Source: JAVBMJ01 sp031552535
Lineage (GTDB): Bacteria > Bacteroidota > Bacteroidia > Bacteroidales > Rikenellaceae
Assembly: GCA_031552535.1 (NCBI GenBank)
Contig: JAVBMJ010000013.1
Coordinates: 1-56,776 of the forward strand
Length of the DNA: 56,776 nucleotides
Direction of reading: 5' to 3'
Part shown: positions 1 through 9,066 of the stretch, piece by piece
Layout of the letters: each line of letters opens with the position of its first letter
Numbering within the stretch: position 1 is the stretch's first letter
Notes under the pieces: generated by a model
Seen by the model: the letters and a program-made list of their open reading frames with translations, nothing else
Told to the model about the DNA's origin: nothing
Database searches by the model: none
Made by a program: the position numbers and the translations under genes

Positions 1-3000
1 ATGGCGCGGTGGCGGTAGTCGTAGTACGTGTCGTGGGCAAGCATCGACGATGTGCCGTCCAACACACGCTTCAGGCCGCCGGTCAGCAATCCCTTCGCCG
101 CAACAAGGTCGGCGTCGGTGCCACGGCGCGCGCCATAGCCCGCAGCGGTGAACGGCAGCGCCGAAAAATGAGACGCCAAAGCACCGCGGTGGCGGTAGTC
201 GTCGTAGTAGTCGACGAGCTGAACATCCAGCGTCGCGATACCCAGACCCGCCATACCCGAAACGGTGTAGCAATACATCGAAGTGGCCGAGGCGTCGAAA
301 GTGGCAACGACCGTGGCGTCGCCTATGGCTGCCTGCAATGCCTCGCGAGAGGGTGCTGCGCCGGTGCCGCTGCCGTCGGCGCCGCGGCGCAGGCCCGTGA
401 CCACGGTGCGTCCCAGGGCGTCGGAAAGAGAGCACATCCACTCGCCGCGAGAGCGCTGAACGCCGTCCTGGGAGAAAACCAGCCGGTTCAGGCGGTCGTA
501 GACGAAGTAGCTCCAAGCGGCGCCCGGAAGCTTCTTCGACGTGCAGCGGTGGCGGTGGTCGTAGCGGTAGAGGTAGGCGTATTTCTCAATCGCCGCCGCA
601 TCGCATCCCCCGGAAACGGCCATCGGAGGCAGAACCATACGCATATCGCCCCGACGGTCGTAGACATAGTAAGTGTCGCCACCGTCAGCACCCAAAGTCC
701 GCGTAAGAAGCATACGGCCCAAATGGTCGGTGAAAGTGAGCGTAGAACGGCCGTCCTCATCGGTGGAGCGGGCGACAAACAACTGCTGCGCAGGCCACAC
801 GCCCATGTCGACCAGAGCGTCGCCGTCGGCCTCGTAGCGGCGGCACGAGAGGTCACCCTCCGCAAGGTTGACCAGCGTAGCACTCTTTACGGAGTGGCCG
901 CTATTTTGCCAAGCCTCGCCCGGGCCGAACTGCTCCAGAACGCGGTTGAGAGGCGACTCCTCATAAACGGGGAACGAAAAAGCGAGCGTATCGGCATACT
1001 GGAGGCGTGCACGGCGGCTGGTCTCGGCCTGGCTTGTCCAGCCACCGCCGCCACCCCTGGCAACGGGAAGCCACGTGCGCCATTCGCGGCCCTTAGTGTC
1101 GTATTGCTGCGTGGTGACTATATCCTGCTTCTTGGGCGACGCACCGTGGGCGACACTCTGCACCGAGCGTCCCAGGCCGTCGAAATAACGCACGGAATAG
1201 GAAGCCTGACGGATGGAAAGCCCCCCGGCCGACGCAGCGGCCACGGAGGGAGTCACAGTGACTATATAGTTCTTGCTCTGGTCGGGCTCGAACACCGGGT
1301 CGGCGTATTCGGTGCCGGCGCGGTAGCCCTCGATGCTGGTCATAATCATCCCGTCGAGATGCTTGCCCTCGACGACGAAGTAGTAGACCCCCGGCTGAAG
1401 GTCGCGTTTCAACTGCGCGTAGGTGACGCCGTCGGCATTGGGAGTGACATCGGTAGAAGTGGCTATGAAAACCCCGGAGGAATTGAGCATGTGGATATAG
1501 GTGTCGCGCAGGGGGGATCCTTTGTGCGACGCGGTGACGGTCATCGCCATGTCGAGCGTGAGCTTATAATAGACGTCGCGCGTGGTACGTCCGCGGTAAA
1601 CGTCATTGAAAAGGCGCGTATCCCGAGCGTCGTCGAAGATAAACGAGGTGTGGTAACGGCCCGCAACGATAGGATTGGTGATGCTGTCGCCACGCAGCGA
1701 CGCAACTTCGAAATCGATGTTGGTCGTCATAAGGCCCGACCCAGAGGCATCGTACGACTCGACTATATATTTTCCCGCGGGAAGGCTGTCGATACGTTCG
1801 ATGTAGGGACTCTCGGAGATGATCCGCCCGTTCACGGGATAGACCATGCCCTCGTCGTCGGCCCATACGCGGATTTGAGAGCCCGGAGCACCCGACCCCG
1901 ACTGCCAGACGGACACATCCATCGCGCGGTTGAGCTGCAGGCGGTAGAAGACATCGCTGCCGAAGTTGGGGGTTTCCGGAGCGTATTGATCCATGTCGCG
2001 GGTGTCAGACAGCGAAGCGCGGCTGCTGTGGCCGCCAAGGTCGATAGCCGTCGCCGGGCAGTCGCCTTCCGCCCCGAAGCAATGTATGCGGGTAGTCAGT
2101 TCGCCGTTTACGGGGACGTTGCCCGTATGGGAGTAATAGACGCCTCCCTCCGAGATTACGTAATATACGCCCGGTTCAAGACGCCTGTAAGCGGCTGCCA
2201 TCAGCGCCGACGGCATGCCGTCGCACAGGTCGGCGAAATGGGCCTCGAAAATATCGTCTACATCCGTCCCGGCAACCACCTCTTCCATCCCGTCATAAGG
2301 GTCATATTCATAGGGTTCGAGTTCGCGCTGCCTCAACAGGGCTATACCGCTCCGTGGCATGCCGGGCCCGGCGTTCATAACGACCAGATCGGTAGGTTGC
2401 ACGATAACAAGCCTGTATATGACCTCGTTGGCAAGCGTGTAATAATTATTATAGTACTGTTGCGTATTGCGGGTGTCGCAATAATTCAATGTGGCGGGTA
2501 TCTCGCCCAGATCTACAGGGTTATCGAGGCTCATACCACTGTCGGGCTGGCCGGCGGAGAAGAGCGTTCCGGTTATCGTCGTGCATATATTGCCATCCTC
2601 GGAAACTCCTTCGGAGATTACGCAATACCTGCCCGCAGGAAGCGTGCCGACCGTCAAACGCGCCTTGAACGCATCGTACGGAAACAACCATGCCGGGTCG
2701 GGCTCGCAACCCACGGCCGAAGCCACAACGGTAGCGCCCGAATCGTCAATACGGACGAGTTGCAGGGATGTCTCCATAACATACGGCACATCCGCTGGCA
2801 ATCCCGGACGCCGGCAGTGGTAGGCGCTGATGTCCATCGGGCATTCGAGCGTAAAGTAGTAATACACCTCGTTGCAGGATGTTCCGCCGAGGCTCTGATT
2901 GTAATTGCCGAAACGGTGGTCGGCGGTATTGCGCACATCGGTATGGCAAAATACGCCGGTGTAACTGCCTATATCGAACGGATTATTCAGCGAGACTCCG

Positions 3001-3095
3001 TCGCCCTTGACGGGTTGCGACCCGGCATGTCCCGGACTCACGGTCAGCAGGAACAGGCCGGCCAGGGTTGATAATATTATATTGGTCTTTTTCAT
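1..3095 (-). CDS. DUF6443/RHS (YD-repeat) secreted protein, partial (C-terminus off the left edge)
   Basis: The frame is open on the minus strand from an ATG at 3095 through position 1, about 1031 codons with no stop; the C-terminus lies outside the window. The start MKKTNIILSTLAGLFLLTVS is a signal peptide. Residues about 25-600 hold four copies of a roughly 130-residue module, each with a D-T/A-R-N/D motif, then FYRL- or YYKL-like strands and a G-x-Y-x-x-x-E-G close, resembling pre-peptidase C-terminal domains (inference). From about 605 there is a DUF6443-like segment (YSVRYFDGLGRSVQSVAHGA), followed by YD/RHS repeats such as DTYYVYDRRGDMR and FVYDRLNRLVFSQDG. The gene starts 12 bp after the upstream RHS-like gene, so the two form an operon. 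The family is known for surface or secreted wrapping barrels; any C-terminal effector would be outside this window. Function not determined. Confidence 0.85.
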   Translation of the reverse strand, partial: MKKTNIILSTLAGLFLLTVSPGHAGSQPVKGDGVSLNNPFDIGSYTGVFCHTDVRNTADHRFGNYNQSLGGTSCNEVYYYFTLECPMDISAYHCRRPGLPADVPYVMETSLQLVRIDDSGATVVASAVGCEPDPAWLFPYDAFKARLTVGTLPAGRYCVISEGVSEDGNICTTITGTLFSAGQPDSGMSLDNPVDLGEIPATLNYCDTRNTQQYYNNYYTLANEVIYRLVIVQPTDLVVMNAGPGMPRSGIALLRQRELEPYEYDPYDGMEEVVAGTDVDDIFEAHFADLCDGMPSALMAAAYRRLEPGVYYVISEGGVYYSHTGNVPVNGELTTRIHCFGAEGDCPATAIDLGGHSSRASLSDTRDMDQYAPETPNFGSDVFYRLQLNRAMDVSVWQSGSGAPGSQIRVWADDEGMVYPVNGRIISESPYIERIDSLPAGKYIVESYDASGSGLMTTNIDFEVASLRGDSITNPIVAGRYHTSFIFDDARDTRLFNDVYRGRTTRDVYYKLTLDMAMTVTASHKGSPLRDTYIHMLNSSGVFIATSTDVTPNADGVTYAQLKRDLQPGVYYFVVEGKHLDGMIMTSIEGYRAGTEYADPVFEPDQSKNYIVTVTPSVAAASAGGLSIRQASYSVRYFDGLGRSVQSVAHGASPKKQDIVTTQQYDTKGREWRTWLPVARGGGGGWTSQAETSRRARLQYADTLAFSFPVYEESPLNRVLEQFGPGEAWQNSGHSVKSATLVNLAEGDLSCRRYEADGDALVDMGVWPAQQLFVARSTDEDGRSTLTFTDHLGRMLLTRTLGADGGDTYYVYDRRGDMRMVLPPMAVSGGCDAAAIEKYAYLYRYDHRHRCTSKKLPGAAWSYFVYDRLNRLVFSQDGVQRSRGEWMCSLSDALGRTVVTGLRRGADGSGTGAAPSREALQAAIGDATVVATFDASATSMYCYTVSGMAGLGIATLDVQLVDYYDDYRHRGALASHFSALPFTAAGYGARRGTDADLVAAKGLLTGGLKRVLDGTSSMLAHDTYYDYRHRA

Positions 3096-3107
3096 TGTAT
3101 GTCGCAT

Positions 3108-6100
3108 TTATTCATTAACATAGTGGTACTTATTGCTCTGGAGCACCTGCTTCAGTCCGTCCGCCCCAATTATGTACATTTCGCGCAGGCGTCCCGCAGC
3201 GTCGTATTCATAATAGGTCGTTACGCCCGACGGGTCGGTGGCCGATGCCATGCCTACAAGGGGATGGTAAGTATAGGTCGAGACATGCGCCCTTGGCAAC
3301 CGGCTGCGAAGCGCGTTTATCGACACCATATCCGGATCGGCAGGTTCCGACAGCGTCTCGGGAGACACACCGTCCAGAGCCGTCTTAACCTCGTCGTAAG
3401 TGGCGTTGTTTATCTTTGCCACAGGATGTTTACCCCGGTGCCCCCACAGAAGCACCGTGTGGTGGGAGCCGTCTTTGACCATGTGGACGGGATTGCCGTA
3501 GCGGTCGTGCTTGAGGTATTCGGCCCGCAAATCGATAAGCGTATCGTTCACGTGCTGCACTATTGAGTTCATTACGGCGAGCCGGCTCTCATTTCCGGTG
3601 TTTGCCATTACGGCATACTGGTAGTTGAAGTCCGACAGGCACAGTGAATCTTCGCCGCGTTTGGTAAATTGCCGTACGCGTACCGGGTTGGCCACTATGT
3701 TGAGTTCTTTCATCCGTCTTATAGCTTCGGATGTATCCTGCGAGTCGAACACGTAGTCTGTGAGGGTGTAATTACTGTCGGAGGTCTCCTCGCCGTCATG
3801 ACACACCTCTACTCCCTGCCGCTTCAGATAACCGTTTTCGTCGTAATCGCAGGTCTCCAGAGTAGTCACTCCGCCGGCCGTATGCTGAGTCCCGTAAATA
3901 GTGGTCTTCTTTTCGGAGAGGAGGTAGGGATGGTGTGAGATTTTGTTGATGTGGGCAAATAAATTGAACTGTTCTCCGTTATCGAAGTAAGGTGGAGTGT
4001 AAGTATAAACGGAATATTGGCCGTTACCATACTGCTTATAATTATACCAGACTGATTTTACGTTATGCCCGGCATTGTTATAATGGTTTTCACTTACGAT
4101 CTTGCCCCTGCGATCAGAATAATCTAATATCGGATCGAGCCAAAGATTACGAAGAAACTCATAGTTTCTGATCGGCTGCTTTATGTATTCCGGCGGATTG
4201 GTCAGAAAATTGTTCTGGAACACAGTATATCTAAGGACTAAACCCAATGTATCGTAGAAGCTGGCCACTTTGATAGTGACAGAATCTCTCACCAAATTGC
4301 CCATAGAATCTGTAATCCAAATGGGCTCTCCTTTAATATTTGTCCTGACCTTCTTTACTACTTTCCCATCTGAGATGGAGTCTCCTGTGACAACCTGAAG
4401 CCTGCTAATGTTATATAGATCGGAGTGTGTGGAATAGTCAGTGAACTCGATCTCTTTATATTCGCCCCAGTAATGCTCATACCCCGAATTCGGGTATTTT
4501 GCTTCTACAGACACATATGCCATAGGATCGGCTTCGAGTACCATAAGGTAGTTGCCTACAAGAATATATTTATAATCATATTCTTCATAATGCTTATTGT
4601 TTTCTAAGGAGATTTCAGATACGCCGAATTCTTGTGCCGGATTGAACACGAAATCGTGTTTTATACCATATTTAGAGTGTTCTTTATGACTTAAAATACT
4701 GTGGTTGGGACCATATACTGTAGTGGATGTAGGGCCGAATTCATATTCCCGCATAAGGCTACCATATGGATCGTATATCTTAAGCCTGCTACCAGCATTT
4801 ATACCTTCTTTATTGTATCCCCAGCCTTGTATGATCCATTTGGACTGCCGCTCAAACGTATTATCCCTCGGATTGGACAAATGGAACTTAGCCCTTTTAC
4901 TACGCACCTTCTCCATGGGTGTAATATAAATCCTTAACGATGAATCGGGCTTTGACTCATGTCTGCTTGGCGTCATTTCGATGACATTGCTGTAGCGCAC
5001 ATGATCGTTAAGATTGTCTGTCTTCCCGAATCCGTTGCTGTTGAAATTGAGTTTGGTGCTTAACGGAGACCAATCTACATTGGTCCATATATAGCCATAA
5101 CGGGGCCAATGCATTACAATGCCGCTACTAAGCCTGCTGTTAGGGTCATTCTTGACGTAGCGGTAAACTGTCTCTTTAACCTTGTTGTTTCCTCCGGCCG
5201 GGTCGTCGTAATAGGCTATCTTCTTTATACGTGCGCCGCCGGCAAACATCACATCTTCCGGGCCTTCTGTAGCATCGTGTAGTATAGGAAGGTAGCTCTG
5301 GCGGGAGCGACGATCCAGAACACGGCTATATGTATGCGGTTCATATTCAAATCTTGTAGACCCCCCTGTAGGATATATCACTTTTGAAAGTAGCGTTACT
5401 GCACAATTAGTACCTGGGGCATCACGGTCGTCTGTTGTATATTTCAGATCATGGGTTATAGTATTGGTCCATGGATCTAATAGTACATCCATCAGAGGCA
5501 CTATACGCTTATTGCCTATTCCGCGCCAATAGTTCCAGTGGTCTATGTCGGGAGTAAAAGGATCGACATCCATACCGCTTGTACTCCCCAAATTATATTC
5601 AAACAGGTGTTTCCCTGCTTTATGGTTGTCTGTAGCAGTCAAGAACATGCGTTTATATTGCCCGCCAACCATTGTATAATTGAGGCGGGTTGAATCGACT
5701 GTTTCCAAGGCTCCGGTCTCCAACCTGTACGACAATGTAACCTTGTCAAGCCTGGCGCCAGCAAGTGCGCCCATTGCCCATGCGGTAGCTGCATGAGCAA
5801 TAAATACCCCCTGTTTGCGTGGAGAATAAGAAAAATCAACCCATTTGTCGTCAGTCCCTACTGCAATTGGTAACGCTATCTTTTTCAGTGAATAAGTTTT
5901 GTCGATATACTCCCCTAGATTATTATGTTCACGAGTAGTTTGGCCCAAAGGACTTCCTGTAAGTACATAATTCATGGTAATCCCGCTATTAACTAAAGGT
6001 GCCGGATCCTGTGTGAACAACCTCAGAGGGACTTCATGGTATTGCTGCGATACGGCGTTGCTGTAATAAATAGTCAGTACTCTACCATTAGGTGCTATAA

Positions 6101-7085
6101 TTCTGGATAAGTGAAATGCATCTAGCTGGTTACGTTTGCTCAAGATTAAAGTCCTGCTCGGGGAAAAAGTACTTACTCCTTCTACTGGATAACATTCAAA
6201 TTCGGTGGATTTTTCGCCTTTCTCATTTGTTGTCTGAACCATATTGCCACTATATAATTGGTTGATTCCTCCCTGTCCCATGAAAAAGGAGTCCGCTATC
6301 TTATCATTCTTCCATGCAAGGGCCACATACTCCATCGCATCATAACTGCCCCCGAAGCAATATGTGTAGCCGTCGTCGGTGGTGATGCGTATCTCCGAAG
6401 AGTTGTTCAGATAGGCGCTACGGATTTTGTAACGGCTTACATCGACCTTGTAGTGTCCTCCGTCGCGCGGCATAACATTGACCGTTCCGTCGAAATTGAA
6501 CGTGAATTTTCCCGAGTGCCTGCCGAAAGTGAAGTTGTAAATGTCGGGCGAAGCCTCTATTTCCGTGCCTTTTATGCGTGCCGTAGAGTGCCACGAGTCT
6601 GGATCGACATAATTTTCGGGATGCCCTCCCCATAGGCCTTCTTTATAATATGCATCGTTCAACGGGTTTTGCCTGTCCATCAGGGCAAGGAATCCCACAC
6701 TTTTTGTGCAGTTAATCGGAGCTTCATCGGTAGAGGCATCATCCGGTATCCCCTTCACTTCGCGGTAGATCATGCCGCCCATGTTGAGCACCCAGTGCAG
6801 GCCGACGAAGTTGTCGGGTTGAGAGGGGATAAAGCCACCGGAGTTGTACTTAAGGGTGATGGGGAAGTCGAAATCGGGGTCGTTGAAGTCGATAAGAGGA
6901 ATTTCGAGGTCGATACGGCCGGTGTTCAGTGAAACATCGGTCTGATCGAAACGGATCATGTCGGCCACCTGGGGCGACATGAACCTCGGCTCATAAGGGC
7001 CGGGAATCGAGTCGTTCTGGGTCTGTTGTCCCAGCACATCGGCCGCGGCTATGGCGGCCAATGTGAGCAGGAAAATTTTTCTCAT
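3108..7085 (-). CDS. Large secreted YD/RHS-type repeat protein, first gene of the pair
   Basis: The protein has 1325 residues. An in-frame ATG lies upstream at 7130, but MRKIFLLTLAAIAAADVLGQ, starting at 7085, is a proper signal peptide, so that start is preferred. The N-terminal region (LNTGRIDLEIPLIDF, ITLKYNSGGF, FVGLHWVLNMGGMIYREVKG) matches the start of Bacteroidota RHS-like proteins and resembles SpvB/TcdB barrels. The C-terminus (YHPLVGMASATDPSGVTTYY, then YEYDAAGRLREMYIIG) is a classic YD-repeat end. No protease or toxin domain is visible. It lies directly upstream of the DUF6443 protein, so the pair probably acts together at the cell surface (inference). The middle of the gene, roughly 4000-6300, is clearly more AT-rich than both ends and than the neighbouring gene, which suggests a replaced or horizontally acquired core. 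Function unknown. Confidence 0.85.
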   Translation of the reverse strand: MRKIFLLTLAAIAAADVLGQQTQNDSIPGPYEPRFMSPQVADMIRFDQTDVSLNTGRIDLEIPLIDFNDPDFDFPITLKYNSGGFIPSQPDNFVGLHWVLNMGGMIYREVKGIPDDASTDEAPINCTKSVGFLALMDRQNPLNDAYYKEGLWGGHPENYVDPDSWHSTARIKGTEIEASPDIYNFTFGRHSGKFTFNFDGTVNVMPRDGGHYKVDVSRYKIRSAYLNNSSEIRITTDDGYTYCFGGSYDAMEYVALAWKNDKIADSFFMGQGGINQLYSGNMVQTTNEKGEKSTEFECYPVEGVSTFSPSRTLILSKRNQLDAFHLSRIIAPNGRVLTIYYSNAVSQQYHEVPLRLFTQDPAPLVNSGITMNYVLTGSPLGQTTREHNNLGEYIDKTYSLKKIALPIAVGTDDKWVDFSYSPRKQGVFIAHAATAWAMGALAGARLDKVTLSYRLETGALETVDSTRLNYTMVGGQYKRMFLTATDNHKAGKHLFEYNLGSTSGMDVDPFTPDIDHWNYWRGIGNKRIVPLMDVLLDPWTNTITHDLKYTTDDRDAPGTNCAVTLLSKVIYPTGGSTRFEYEPHTYSRVLDRRSRQSYLPILHDATEGPEDVMFAGGARIKKIAYYDDPAGGNNKVKETVYRYVKNDPNSRLSSGIVMHWPRYGYIWTNVDWSPLSTKLNFNSNGFGKTDNLNDHVRYSNVIEMTPSRHESKPDSSLRIYITPMEKVRSKRAKFHLSNPRDNTFERQSKWIIQGWGYNKEGINAGSRLKIYDPYGSLMREYEFGPTSTTVYGPNHSILSHKEHSKYGIKHDFVFNPAQEFGVSEISLENNKHYEEYDYKYILVGNYLMVLEADPMAYVSVEAKYPNSGYEHYWGEYKEIEFTDYSTHSDLYNISRLQVVTGDSISDGKVVKKVRTNIKGEPIWITDSMGNLVRDSVTIKVASFYDTLGLVLRYTVFQNNFLTNPPEYIKQPIRNYEFLRNLWLDPILDYSDRRGKIVSENHYNNAGHNVKSVWYNYKQYGNGQYSVYTYTPPYFDNGEQFNLFAHINKISHHPYLLSEKKTTIYGTQHTAGGVTTLETCDYDENGYLKRQGVEVCHDGEETSDSNYTLTDYVFDSQDTSEAIRRMKELNIVANPVRVRQFTKRGEDSLCLSDFNYQYAVMANTGNESRLAVMNSIVQHVNDTLIDLRAEYLKHDRYGNPVHMVKDGSHHTVLLWGHRGKHPVAKINNATYDEVKTALDGVSPETLSEPADPDMVSINALRSRLPRAHVSTYTYHPLVGMASATDPSGVTTYYEYDAAGRLREMYIIGADGLKQVLQSNKYHYVNE

Positions 7086-7320
7086 GTTGTTTGGATTAAG
7101 TTTATACGGTTTACACCGGCATAAGCGCACGGTGCTTCACGAATATAGACTTCCAAATGCAGGTAGGGTTTATATGAAATCGCAACCCACTTTGCGGTTG
7201 CCGGTTTGACAACGGATATCGCAGTATTGCGGTGTTTATGTAAACACGCCTTATTCTGGAATGAAGTTTGCGTTTAATCCATTTGGAGGGTCGTTTAAGT
7301 CCTTCCGGTAGAGTGAGGCT

Positions 7321-9024
7321 ATGGAATGGTTTTTTAATCTTTTGCGCCAATCGCCCGAATTGGCTATATTTGTTACTCTGGTGCTGGGGTTTGCCCTGGG
7401 ACGTATCAAGGTGGGTAACTTCTCGCTGGGATTGGTCACGGGGGTGCTGCTGATGGGCGTTTTAGTAGGACAATTGGGAATTACGATTGCTCCTGTGGTG
7501 AAATCGGCATTTTTCCTGCTGTTCCTTTTCGCCGTAGGTTACAGCGTGGGTCCACAGTTCGTACACGGGTTGAAGAAAGAGGGATTACCGCAGATGGCCT
7601 TCGCGGCTATCGTCTGCGTGGTGTGCCTGGCAGTTACGTGGGGGGCGGCCTTAATCGCCGGATTCGATGCCGGGAACAGCGCTGGGTTGTTGTCTGGAGC
7701 CAACACCATATCGGCTGTGATCGGTGTCGCTACCGATATGATAGGGCATACCGGTGCTACCGCTGCCGATAAGCACAAGATGATAAACGAAATACCGGTG
7801 GCATATGCCGTGACCTATATATTTGGCACTGCGGGTACGGCGTGGTTCCTGTCGTATGTAGGTCCCAAACTCCTGGGGGGCAACCTTGTCACGAAATGCA
7901 AGGAGTATGAGAAGCAACTCGGCGGGTCGATAGCCGAGGAAGACCCTTCGTCCGAGTCGGCCTATTCGGGAGCGGCGTTCCGCGTCTACGAAATCGACAA
8001 CCAATTTTTCAAAGGCGGTAAAACCGTAGCCCAGGCCGAAGCCATGCTGCTCGAACAGGGGTGGCCTTTGTATGTAGACCGGATACGCAATTCAGACGGG
8101 CGGATAGTCGATATGATCACACCCGAAACTGTTCTTAACAATGGTGAACGGGTGTTGTTGAATGCCCCTGTCGATACACTTCTGGCAGACATGCAACTGA
8201 TCGGCCATGAAGTGGCCGACCTCGGGCTTATGGGCGGTTTCAGGGTGGAGGTGCTCAGGGTGAGGCTCAACAATAAGAATATTGCCGGCAGGACTCTTGA
8301 GCAGATGAAAGGGCGCAGGTCGCGTTACGGGGTTATCATACGTTCCATCGAGCGGGGCGGAGTCAAGGTTCCTCTTCTGCCTGCCCTCAGGCTCCAGCGC
8401 GGTGATGTGGTGGAACTTGAAGGCACGAAGAAAAACGTGGACCGGTTTGCCGCGCAGCTCGGTTATGCCGAACGGCCCACTAATGTGACAGACCTGCTTT
8501 ATGTAGCACTGGGGATTGTATTGGGCGGAGTGTTGGGCTCATTGATGGTACGGGTGGGTAATATCCCGTTCAGCCTGAGCGCCAGCGGAGGGGTTTTGAT
8601 TGCAGGGATCGTTTTCGGCTGGCTGCACTCGTTGCGTCCTACGGCAGGGTCGGTTCCTGCGGCGTCGCTTTGGTTAATGAATAACCTGGGTCTTAATGTG
8701 TTTATAGCAGTGGTCGGCATTTCTGCCGGGCCCGATTTCGTGGCCGGTCTCAAGGCGTCGGGAGTAAGTTTGTTTGTCGCGGGCATTGCGGTCAGTATAT
8801 TGCCTATGTTGGCGGGGCTGTTGCTGGGACGTTATGTGTTTAAGTTTCATCCTGGGATCACGCTCGGGGCGTGTGCCGGGTCGCGTGTTACGACGGCAGC
8901 TCTGGGAGCTATACAGGATGCCGCCCAGAGCCGCGTGCCTGCACTGTCATATACCGTGACATACGCCGTTGGAAATACGCTGCTCATAATATGGGGTGTG
9001 GTGATCGTGCTCTTGATGAGTTGA
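7321..9024 (+). CDS. aspT: Aspartate:alanine antiporter, AspT/AAE family
   Basis: A 567-residue inner-membrane exchanger that takes up L-aspartate for L-alanine. Two hydrophobic halves (about residues 1-190 and 390-567) flank a soluble region with two TrkA-C/RCK-C-like domains (about 210-385). Each half carries the family's Gly/Ser/Ala/Thr-rich reentrant motif: LLSGANTISAVIG in the first, GACAGSRVTTAALGAI in the second. This is the YidE/YbjL/AspT duplication architecture at the usual length. The neighbour 42 bp downstream is aspartate 4-decarboxylase, the known partner of AspT in Tetragenococcus, which makes the antiporter assignment much stronger than homology alone would. It is divergent from the RHS operon. 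No good TAnnTTTG promoter was found in the 235 bp upstream. Confidence 0.9.
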   Translation: MEWFFNLLRQSPELAIFVTLVLGFALGRIKVGNFSLGLVTGVLLMGVLVGQLGITIAPVVKSAFFLLFLFAVGYSVGPQFVHGLKKEGLPQMAFAAIVCVVCLAVTWGAALIAGFDAGNSAGLLSGANTISAVIGVATDMIGHTGATAADKHKMINEIPVAYAVTYIFGTAGTAWFLSYVGPKLLGGNLVTKCKEYEKQLGGSIAEEDPSSESAYSGAAFRVYEIDNQFFKGGKTVAQAEAMLLEQGWPLYVDRIRNSDGRIVDMITPETVLNNGERVLLNAPVDTLLADMQLIGHEVADLGLMGGFRVEVLRVRLNNKNIAGRTLEQMKGRRSRYGVIIRSIERGGVKVPLLPALRLQRGDVVELEGTKKNVDRFAAQLGYAERPTNVTDLLYVALGIVLGGVLGSLMVRVGNIPFSLSASGGVLIAGIVFGWLHSLRPTAGSVPAASLWLMNNLGLNVFIAVVGISAGPDFVAGLKASGVSLFVAGIAVSILPMLAGLLLGRYVFKFHPGITLGACAGSRVTTAALGAIQDAAQSRVPALSYTVTYAVGNTLLIIWGVVIVLLMS

Positions 9025-9066
9025 TACCGCCTGGGGAGCGATAATGATAGAATTTTATAATATTCC

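Noticed and set aside
9..3071. Plus-strand open frame of 1020 codons
   Set aside because: It is the exact antisense, codon-aligned shadow of the minus-strand DUF6443 gene. Its Arg/Val/Gly-rich product has no signal peptide or known motif, while the minus strand has a signal peptide, repeats and YD motifs.
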